Shown here piece by piece: positions 1-4,785 of a stretch of DNA of 6,022 nt. The first letter of the stretch is position 1, and the number at the start of each line of letters is the position of its first letter. Under the pieces are notes generated by a model that saw only the letters and a list, made by a program, of their open reading frames with translations, ran no database searches and was not told the DNA's origin. This stretch comes from Pseudofrankia asymbiotica (lineage in GTDB: Bacteria; Actinomycetota; Actinomycetes; Frankiales; Frankiaceae). The stretch is from assembly GCF_001983105.1 (NCBI RefSeq), contig NZ_MOMC01000049.1:35846-41867 (forward strand). The letters run 5' to 3'. Made by a program: the position numbers and the translations under genes.

Positions 1-31
1 CGGCGCGGCGGCGTGGCGAACTCGGGTCAGG

Positions 32-814
32 GTGAGCACCGACTGCCGTCCGGCGCCGCCCGCGGCCCGTCCCGTGCCGGCCGCTCAGCCTGCCGCGGTC
101 GTCCCCACCTCGCCGCGCGTCGCCGCCAGGACATCGGCGTTGTCAGCGCCCAGAACCGTCCAGGTCATCGTGGCGGTGGTGCTGGTCGCGCTCCTGGCGG
201 CCGGCTGCTCGTCATTGCGAGACCGGACCGAGCGGGCCGTCTCGTCGGCGACCCCGCCACGCACGACCGGGCCGCCGCCCGGCGCGAGCCAGGCGCCCGG
301 GCCACCGCTGGCCACCGCGTCGGCGGGCGGGGCCGGTGCGGGCGCGCCATCCGACCCCACGGACCCGGCCGCCGTCGCCACCTACTGCTTCGCTCGCTGG
401 CAGTCCTTCGACGCGCGCTCCGACGCGGATCTGTCCGCCGGTGTCGAGCGCGCCCAGGCCGACGGCTGCTTCACCACCGACTTCTTCGCCCAGCTGACGA
501 GTGCTGGTGCTGGCTCCGGCGGAGCCGGTGGCGCGGGATCCTCCGCCGGGGACGGCCAGGCGTGGCAGGAGCAGCGGGCGCATGGTGCCCGCTCGACGGT
601 CACCGTGCTCGCGGCCACCCCGCTCGCCGACACCGCCTCGACCGGCCGAGTGGTCTATCTGCTGAACACCCGCAGCGTCTTCACCACCAACAACTCCACG
701 CCCGTCGAAACCGTCTCCACTCCGAAGGTGACGCTGCTGGATGACGCCGACGGCCGGTGGCGGATCGCGGGCGCGGACCTGTCGGACAACGCGGGCGACG
801 CGCCCGGGCGCTGA
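32..814 (+). CDS. Membrane-anchored or lipoprotein with probable NTF2/VirB8-like C-terminal domain
   Basis: The 260-residue frame from GTG32 has an Ala/Pro-rich N-tail (1-42), a hydrophobic segment (about 43-58) and a lipobox-like LLAAGC with Cys59. A Thr/Pro/Gly/Ala linker (about 70-110) follows, then a compact domain (about 111-252). That domain starts with a helix around YCFARWQSFD and ends in beta-rich sequence (STVTVLAATPL, GRVVYLLNT, KVTLLDDADGRWRIAGADL). This order (membrane anchor, linker, helix, strands ending in GRW plus a hydrophobic run) resembles Mce-associated and VirB8/TcpC-type NTF2-like proteins. The match is by pattern only. A Gly/Ser/Ala-rich loop (about 158-174) interrupts the domain. 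The hydrolase gene follows after 136 bp on the same strand, which suggests a role in a wall-spanning secretion or conjugation-like complex. The start is uncertain. The frame is open to the left edge, GTG32 has only a weak ribosome site, and TTG140 would give a short, classical lipoprotein signal peptide. The function is inferred; the gene itself is well supported by third-position GC. Confidence 0.75.
   Translation: MSTDCRPAPPAARPVPAAQPAAVVPTSPRVAARTSALSAPRTVQVIVAVVLVALLAAGCSSLRDRTERAVSSATPPRTTGPPPGASQAPGPPLATASAGGAGAGAPSDPTDPAAVATYCFARWQSFDARSDADLSAGVERAQADGCFTTDFFAQLTSAGAGSGGAGGAGSSAGDGQAWQEQRAHGARSTVTVLAATPLADTASTGRVVYLLNTRSVFTTNNSTPVETVSTPKVTLLDDADGRWRIAGADLSDNAGDAPGR
128..142 (+). promoter_or_regulatory. 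Candidate ribosome binding site and alternative TTG start of the first gene
   Basis: AGGA at 128-131 lies 8 nt before TTG140-142, in frame with the first gene. Starting there gives M-SAPRTVQVIVAVVLVALLAAGC: a short basic N-region, a hydrophobic core and a lipobox Cys at residue 23. This is a more typical lipoprotein signal than the 58-residue leader from GTG32. Against it, the codons between 32 and 140 also have coding-like third positions, so the longer form with a cytoplasmic tail remains possible. Confidence 0.3.
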
Positions 815-950
815 CAGGCGGGGAAATGTGCGATCATGCTGGGCGATCGCGCGTCGTGGGCGGCGCCAGGCGGTCGAGAAGCGGCCTCCACACCGGGTGG
901 TCGGTATTTCGCCGGCCAGGTACTCCGCGAAGAGCGAAGGGTAGACGGGG
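815..950 (+). other. 136-bp gap between the two envelope genes
   Basis: No gene, hairpin terminator or convincing promoter is seen. The gap contains the self-complementary GCGATCGC (843-850). It ends with AAGGG at 937-941, a plausible Shine-Dalgarno 9 nt before the ATG of the hydrolase gene. The absence of a terminator-like stem allows, but does not prove, cotranscription of the two flanking genes. Confidence 0.4.
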
Positions 951-1943
951 ATGGTTCGGGGAGCGCGCGGCTCGCGCTCGTGGCTGCTCTGGTTCGGCGT
1001 CGCCGGCATGGTCTCGATCGCCGGGGTCATGCTGTTCATCCTCGTCGTCGTCCTGCTCATCGCCGGTCCGTTCATTGCCGAGCAGGACAACGGCCCACGA
1101 ACGATCACGAACTCCGAGGGAATACCGGAGGAGTATCTGGGGCTGATCATCTCGGCGGCGAACGACGCCGGCTGTGCCGAGGTCACCCCGGCGCTACTGG
1201 CGGCGCAGCTCCACCAGGAGTCCGGTTTCAACCCGAGGGCGTCGTCGCCGGTCGGCGCGATGGGTATCGCCCAGTTCATGCCGGGCACCTGGGCGACGCA
1301 CGGCGGTGGCGGAGACGTGTGGAATCCGGCGGACGCGATCCCCGCGGCGGCCCGCTATGACTGCGCCGTCGCGGCGTCGGTGGCGCGGATTCCGGGGCCC
1401 GGGCAGGAGAAGATGCTCGCCGCGTACAACGCCGGGCCGGGCGCCGTGCTCGCCTTCTCCGGCATCCCACCGTTCCCGGAGACGCGAAACTACGTGCGGA
1501 CGATCCTGGCGAAGGCGCGCGAGTACGGTGACTCGCTCGCGCCGGGTGCCGAGGTCCCCGCGGGGGTGGTGTCGCCCGTGATCGCTTTCATGCGGTCCCA
1601 GGTGGGTAAGCCGTACGTGTGGGGAGCCGAGGGGCCGGGCGCCTGGGACTGCTCCTCGCTGGTGCGAGCCGCCTACCGGACAGTCGGCATCGAATTGCCG
1701 CGGGTGACCACGGAGCAACTCGCCGCCGGGCCGAGTATCTCCGGCGTGGACCTGCAGCCGGGCGACCTGCTGTTCACCCCCGGCACGGATGGCACGGTGG
1801 CCGCGCCCGGGCACGTCGGAATGTATGTCGGTGACGGACAGATGATCGCGGCCAAGGGTGCCCGCTGGGGTGTGGTCGTCTCGGACATCTCCAGCTGGAC
1901 CGAGGTCGTCGCCGTCACCCGCCCCTTGGCCGCCAAGCCCTGA
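951..1943 (+). CDS. Membrane-anchored bifunctional lytic transglycosylase / NlpC-P60 (C40) peptidoglycan hydrolase
   Basis: This 330-residue protein should cut both the glycan strands and the peptide stems of peptidoglycan outside the membrane. A basic N-tail is followed by one transmembrane helix (about 14-40), which acts as an uncleaved anchor. Residues about 59-190 form an SLT-type lytic transglycosylase domain: QLHQESGFNP with catalytic Glu90, GAMGIAQFMPGTWA (102-115) and MLAAYNAGPGAV (155-166). Residues about 207-326 form an NlpC/P60 domain with the nucleophile Cys234 in WDCSSLV and the base His288 in GHVGMYVG. The third polar residue, usually His, Asn or Gln shortly after, is Ala300 (QMIAAKG), so peptidase activity may be altered. 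ATG951 is preceded by AAGGG with a 9-nt gap. Enzymes with this domain order are common in Gram-positive conjugative elements and T4SS-like clusters, where they open the wall for the channel. The NTF2-like membrane protein just upstream fits that role. The domain calls are firm; the link to secretion is inferred from context. Confidence 0.93.
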   Translation: MVRGARGSRSWLLWFGVAGMVSIAGVMLFILVVVLLIAGPFIAEQDNGPRTITNSEGIPEEYLGLIISAANDAGCAEVTPALLAAQLHQESGFNPRASSPVGAMGIAQFMPGTWATHGGGGDVWNPADAIPAAARYDCAVAASVARIPGPGQEKMLAAYNAGPGAVLAFSGIPPFPETRNYVRTILAKAREYGDSLAPGAEVPAGVVSPVIAFMRSQVGKPYVWGAEGPGAWDCSSLVRAAYRTVGIELPRVTTEQLAAGPSISGVDLQPGDLLFTPGTDGTVAAPGHVGMYVGDGQMIAAKGARWGVVVSDISSWTEVVAVTRPLAAKP

Positions 1944-1957
1944 TCACGCGATCCCGG

Positions 1958-2116
1958 CTAGACGGCGACGTCGCTGACGAAGTTCGAGAAGCCGTCCCCG
2001 AGTTGCCCGAGCCAGCCGAACGCGGTGTGGACGAAGCTGGCGGCGTCGCTGGGAGCCGTGACCACGTAGAAAGCCACGAAGATCCAGAACCCCCATGGAT
2101 AAAGAATCTTCTTCAC
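1958..2116 (-). CDS. Small single-helix membrane protein, 52 residues
   Basis: On the minus strand a GTG at 2116-2114 opens 52 codons ending in TAG (1960-1958). The protein starts MKKILYPWGFWIFVAFYVV: a basic N-terminus, then a hydrophobic, aromatic helix (about 5-20). An amphipathic tail of about 30 residues follows (SFVHTAFGWLGQLGDGFSNF), with alternating hydrophobic and small residues. A ribosome site, GAGG (2126-2123), sits 6 nt before the start. By hand count 45 of 52 codons end in G or C, as expected for a real gene in this genome; the exceptions fall mostly in the first codons. From memory, small proteins of this shape (short helix, then a Pro/Ala turn and a tail with Gly-Asp and FV near the end) recur in actinobacteria as uncharacterised membrane proteins. 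No function is known to me. The gene converges on the hydrolase gene with only 14 bp between the stops. Confidence 0.72.
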   Translation of the reverse strand: MKKILYPWGFWIFVAFYVVTAPSDAASFVHTAFGWLGQLGDGFSNFVSDVAV

Positions 2117-2120
2117 GCCA

Positions 2121-2126
2121 GACCTC
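2121..2126 (-). promoter_or_regulatory. Ribosome binding site of the small membrane protein gene
   Basis: The minus strand reads GAGGTC from 2126 to 2121, with GAGG ending 6 nt before the GTG start at 2116. It is a good Shine-Dalgarno match at normal distance and is the main reason for choosing this GTG. Confidence 0.55.
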
Positions 2127-2402
2127 ACAGTGATCTGAGCGCCCGACCGGCGAGCGATCGTGCGGTGTCGAGGACCGGCGACGCGGTGCCCGGCTCTTGC
2201 CGGCGCGCCTACCGCATCACCAGATTCGAGTTTCTACTTACGTAGCGTGTTCATCGCAAGCCGACCCGCCGCACTGAGAACACGGCAGACCACAGAAAGT
2301 ATGCGTCCGGGCGACCTGTCTGTAATCCGGATAAGACCTGACTAGGAGCGGACAGGAAGCTGACAGTAGCGATCTGAAGCCTTCCCGCGTTCTACTGGCC
2401 CC
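2127..2402. other. Non-coding stretch upstream of the small gene
   Basis: No protein gene or tRNA is recognisable. The base composition is less GC-rich than the flanks. Short inverted elements are present: CTAC/GTAG around TTAC (2234-2245), CCTGTC (2315-2320) with GACAGG (2351-2356), and CAGTAG (2364-2369) with CTACTG (2392-2397). They could be regulatory or part of a small RNA, but none is strong alone. Confidence 0.4.
2231..2259 (-). promoter_or_regulatory. Weak candidate promoter for the small membrane protein gene
   Basis: On the minus strand TTGCGA (2259-2254) and TAGAAA (2236-2231) are separated by 17 nt, and each matches 4 of 6 consensus bases. This is a locally AT-richer patch. It would give an untranslated leader of a little over 100 nt before the GTG at 2116. 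The -10 element lacks the final T expected in actinobacteria, so this is only a suggestion. Confidence 0.2.
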
Positions 2403-2445
2403 GGCACCTCGAGCCGGTTGACGTCGACTCCCTGCTCGAGGTGCC
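2403..2445. repeat. 12-bp perfect inverted repeat with 19-nt spacer
   Basis: GGCACCTCGAGC (2403-2414) is exactly complementary to GCTCGAGGTGCC (2434-2445). After one mismatch (2415/2433) two more pairs form (2416-2417 with 2431-2432). The spacer contains the overlapping palindromes GACGTC and GTCGAC. No T-run follows on either strand and no gene ends nearby, so a classical terminator is unlikely. A regulator site, a structured RNA or a remnant mobile-element end are alternatives. Confidence 0.75.
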
Positions 2446-2585
2446 TCCTATGGTTGCCTTCCGCTGTGCCTTTCAGTGAGCTTTTTGGCTGGGTTTCAGC
2501 CGTCCGGATCAGGCGGGATCCGTCAGGTGCTGCCCGATCTGAGAAGTTGCCTGCCGGCCTCGGCCTGGTGTCTTTGGGCTGGCCT

Positions 2586-2714
2586 GCCGGGCCCGGAGCT
2601 CCGGATCGGGCCCGGCCTTGGATTGGTGACTTTCAAGCCAAACGCAACCGCGCTGGGCGCGGAGGCGCGCCTCGCGGAGGCCCGGCCCCGGAGCGAAGCG
2701 ATCGGGGCCGGGCC
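2586..2714. repeat. Cluster of GC-rich perfect inverted repeats
   Basis: Three separate palindromic units lie within 129 bp. GCCGGGCCCG (2586-2595) pairs with CGGGCCCGGC (2607-2616), and the palindrome CCGGAGCTCCGG (2593-2604) overlaps it. GAGGCGCGCCTC (2662-2673) is a perfect 12-bp palindrome. GGCCCGGCCCCG (2679-2690) pairs with CGGGGCCGGGCC (2703-2714), with a 12-nt loop reading GAGCGAAGCGAT. Each could fold into a stable stem in RNA or single-stranded DNA. The loop of the last stem carries the same core as the direct repeats downstream, which links the two repeat blocks. Confidence 0.75.
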
Positions 2715-2770
2715 GCAGCGAGGTCGCCGGAGCGCCCGTGAGCGGAGGAGGACGCGGCGCGGAGGTCCCT

Positions 2771-2823
2771 TGGGAGCGAAGCGAGTAAGGGGCCGGAGCG
2801 TCGCGCCCGCACGGAGCGAACCA
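2771..2823. repeat. 53-bp direct repeat, copy 1
   Basis: This copy matches 2910-2962 at 51 of 53 positions, differing only at 2801 and 2804. The unit starts TGGGAGCGAAGCGAGTAAGG and ends CGCACGGAGCGAACCA. It contains the mirror-symmetric core GAGCGAAGCGAG (2774-2785). No open frame is needed to explain it. Confidence 0.9.
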
Positions 2824-2880
2824 GCAACAACCTTTTGCCCTGGCCCGAGGCTTGTTCCGCAGCGAACCGGCAGCAACCTT
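2815..2880. repeat. Short direct repeat pair AGCGAACC(A/G)GCA(A/G)CAACCTT
   Basis: AGCGAACCAGCAACAACCTT (2815-2834) and AGCGAACCGGCAGCAACCTT (2861-2880) match at 18 of 20 bases, with starts 46 bp apart. The first overlaps the end of the 53-bp repeat, so the repeat family is nested. Confidence 0.75.
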
Positions 2881-2909
2881 CCCGCCCGACCCCTGCTAGA
2901 TCATTCGTC

Positions 2910-2962
2910 TGGGAGCGAAGCGAGTAAGGGGCCGGAGCGCCGTGCCCGCACGGAGCGAACCA
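2910..2962. repeat. 53-bp direct repeat, copy 2
   Basis: This is the second copy of the unit at 2771-2823, offset by exactly 139 bp. Its variant bases make CCGTGC (2940-2945) complementary to GCACGG (2948-2953), a short hairpin not fully present in copy 1. Confidence 0.9.
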
Positions 2963-2970
2963 ATGTCACA

Positions 2971-3007
2971 GCCCGCACGGAGCGAACCAGCGATACAGCG
3001 AACCAGC
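2971..3007. repeat. Partial third repeat unit running into the oxidase stop codon
   Basis: CCCGCACGGAGCGAACCA recurs at 2972-2989, identical to 2806-2823 and 2945-2962. A shorter AGCGAACCAGC follows at 2997-3007, whose last base is part of the oxidase stop codon (minus strand TAG, 3009-3007). The repeat tract therefore abuts the 3' end of the gene with no separate terminator. Confidence 0.8.
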
Positions 3008-4617
3008 TAAACAGGGATGCTCTGGCGGAAACGGAAGAGGTTGTCGGGGTCGTAGTGCTTTTTTACGGTGCGCAGGCGGGGGAGGTTCGCGCCGTAGTAG
3101 GCCTGTGCCCAGTCGGTTAGTTCGGGGTCGATGTAGTTCTGGTATGCCTGCGCGGAGACGTGGGGGGCGGCGGCGGCGACGATGTCGCGCAGCCAGCGGC
3201 CGTTCGCGTCGATCACCTCGGCCGAGGCGCCGGCCGGGTAGCCGCCGAAGTACTGGATGCTGGCGATCGCGTCTCGGTGGACGAAGGCCGTCTCCGCCGG
3301 GCCGACCCGCCCGATCGCGCCGCCCCAGGCGTCCAGGATGATCCCGCCGCCGGCGGTGGCCAGCGGGTCGCGTTGGCGTTCCTCGATCATCCGGACGAGT
3401 GCTTCGTTCCCCGCGGGGGCGAGCGGCGTGAGCAGGATCGACGACGCCGCGCGCTGGCCGGGCCTGCGGGCACCCGCCCGGATCCCGGCCGTGCTGCCGC
3501 AGTCGCCGCCACTCGCCGAGCAGCCACCCTCGATGCGCATCGCGGTCAGATGGTCATGCTCGGTGATCGACGTGGCCGCGGGCGATGCCGAACGTATCGC
3601 CGCCCGCAGATCGGCGAGCGGACCGGACAGCCCTGCCTTCGCGCCCGCGAACACGCCGTTGATCCGCACCGTCGGCGTGGAACCGCCGGGCACCGAGCCC
3701 GCTATCAGCGTCGACCACAGTTCGTCCGGCATCGCGCCGAGCTTCCCGGTGACCCAGTCCTGCCACGCGGTGAGCACTTCCTGCGCCGCCGCCCACGGCC
3801 AGCGCAGCGAGAACAAGGTCAGCGAACGGGCGGCGTGGGTGGCGAACCGGAACGCGGTGACGATCCCGAGGTTGCCGCCCCCCGCTCCGCGCAGCGCCCA
3901 GAACAGGTCGGCGTCGTGGTTCTCGTCGACCCGCACCGTGTCCCCGGAGGCGAGCACGACGTCGGCGCCCGTCATGCGGTCACAGGTCAGGCCGTGCAGA
4001 CGGCCGAGCACCCCGACCCCGCCGCCAAGCGCGAGCCCGGAGATACCGACCGTCGGACATGATCCGCCTGGAATGGCCCGCCCGACGCCCGCCAGGTCGG
4101 TGTATAGCTTGATCAGCCGAGCGCCGGCGCCGACCGTCGCGATGCCCTGGTCATCGACGCTCACCTGGTTCAGCCGGGTGACGTCGACGACCAGTCCCTC
4201 GGTCGTCGAGTAGCCGCCGTAGCTGTGCCCCCCGCAGCGGGCAGCCAGGCCCACCCCGGTCGCCCGCGCGAACCGGATCGCGGTGGCCACGTCGTCCTGG
4301 TTCGCCGCGTAGGCGACGCCCTGGGGGCGGATGGTGTCGAAGGCCGGGTCGAACAGGGCCCTCGCCGTGTCGTACTCGCCGTCGCCGGGCCGTACCAGCT
4401 CCCCGGTCAGCCGGGTCGCCAGCGTGTCCCAGCTCTGCGCCGGATCAAGTGACGGTGAGGGCCCGGTTGGGCTCGCCGACGCGGTCGAACTGGGCGTTGG
4501 CGCGGGCGAGCCGTCCGAGGAGCAGCCGGCGAGCAGGCCTCCGCCGCCGACGGCCGCGCCCCCGAGCACCGAGAGCCCCAGCCGCAGCACGGCGCGCCTG
4601 TCCGGTACGACCTCCAT
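3007..4617 (-). CDS. Tat-type lipoprotein FAD-dependent oxidase, berberine bridge enzyme family
   Basis: This 536-residue flavoprotein oxidase presumably oxidises a sugar, alcohol or secondary metabolite with O2; the substrate cannot be read from the sequence. The N-terminus carries twin-arginine DRRAVLRLGL (6-15) and a lipobox LLAGC with Cys32. It would thus be exported folded, with flavin, and attached to the outer membrane face. A Ser/Pro/Thr linker (33-60) follows. The FAD-binding domain covers about 90-262: RCGGHSYGGYS with His131, VGAGARLIKLY, then GSCPTVGISGLALGGG with Cys187. His131 and Cys187 sit where bicovalent members attach FAD through 8-alpha-histidyl and 6-S-cysteinyl bonds. 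The C-terminal BBE motif (about 491-535) is intact: YQNYIDPEL, YYGANLPRL, KKHYDPDNLF, QSI. Length is normal for the family once the leader is counted. ATG4617 has only a weak AAGG site, but it places the signal correctly. The propeller gene lies 168 bp upstream on the same strand. Confidence 0.95.
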   Translation of the reverse strand: MEVVPDRRAVLRLGLSVLGGAAVGGGGLLAGCSSDGSPAPTPSSTASASPTGPSPSLDPAQSWDTLATRLTGELVRPGDGEYDTARALFDPAFDTIRPQGVAYAANQDDVATAIRFARATGVGLAARCGGHSYGGYSTTEGLVVDVTRLNQVSVDDQGIATVGAGARLIKLYTDLAGVGRAIPGGSCPTVGISGLALGGGVGVLGRLHGLTCDRMTGADVVLASGDTVRVDENHDADLFWALRGAGGGNLGIVTAFRFATHAARSLTLFSLRWPWAAAQEVLTAWQDWVTGKLGAMPDELWSTLIAGSVPGGSTPTVRINGVFAGAKAGLSGPLADLRAAIRSASPAATSITEHDHLTAMRIEGGCSASGGDCGSTAGIRAGARRPGQRAASSILLTPLAPAGNEALVRMIEERQRDPLATAGGGIILDAWGGAIGRVGPAETAFVHRDAIASIQYFGGYPAGASAEVIDANGRWLRDIVAAAAPHVSAQAYQNYIDPELTDWAQAYYGANLPRLRTVKKHYDPDNLFRFRQSIPV

Positions 4618-4705
4618 GTCCGGACCTTAACCGCGCATACCCTCAGGCCGCAGTCCGCTGCACCGGCTTCTCGACACTCGGCCGTTCGTGAGCCGCCGCG
4701 TAGCG

Positions 4706-4759
4706 GGCGACCGACCGGGCGCGCCGATATATCGGCGGTCCGTGACCGGCGACCGACCG
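4706..4759. repeat. Direct repeats GGCGACCGACCG flanking a palindrome
   Basis: GGCGACCGACCG occurs at 4706-4717 and again at 4748-4759, with starts 42 bp apart (four turns of DNA), on either side of the 16-bp palindrome at 4722-4737. The arrangement looks like a regulator-binding region between the propeller gene and the oxidase gene. Confidence 0.7.
4722..4737. promoter_or_regulatory. 16-bp perfect palindrome, candidate operator upstream of the oxidase gene
   Basis: CGCCGATATATCGGCG equals its own reverse complement. Its TATATA centre stands out in this GC-rich DNA. It lies 48 nt after the propeller stop and about 105 bp before the oxidase start. As RNA it could form a 6-bp stem with a 4-nt loop, but no T-run follows, so an operator for a dimeric regulator (for example TetR type) is preferred over a terminator. 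No clear -35/-10 pair is seen next to it. Confidence 0.45.
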
Positions 4760-4785
4760 TGCGTGGTGCGCCCCGCGCCCGGGAG

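Noticed and set aside
212..1288. Long minus-strand open frame of 358 codons
   Set aside because: It is antisense to the first gene and to the transglycosylase domain, whose plus-strand motifs are unmistakable. The frame is a GC-driven shadow.
2210..2250. tRNA-like T-loop string (ATTCGAGTT)
   Set aside because: No matching acceptor, D-arm or anticodon stem can be folded around it.
2403..2445. Intrinsic terminator
   Set aside because: No T-run follows on either strand and no gene ends next to it. The nearest stop codons are hundreds of bases away.
2418..2741. Plus-strand open frame of 107 codons
   Set aside because: It begins inside the spacer of the inverted repeat and continues through palindromes. 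It is low-complexity Arg/Ala/Gly/Pro, typical of frames opened by high GC.
2771..3007. Possible CRISPR array
   Set aside because: The repeats are few, of unequal length and nested, with irregular spacing. There are no uniform spacers and no cas genes in the window.
2476..3120. Plus-strand open frame of 214 codons across the repeat region
   Set aside because: It is made largely of translated repeats (recurrent RSEPA / ARTERT strings), crosses all palindromes and ends antisense inside the conserved C-terminus of the oxidase. No domain or ribosome site supports it.
3257..4213. Long plus-strand open frames opposite the oxidase
   Set aside because: They are antisense to the FAD-binding domain with all its conserved motifs, and their own products show no recognisable motif.
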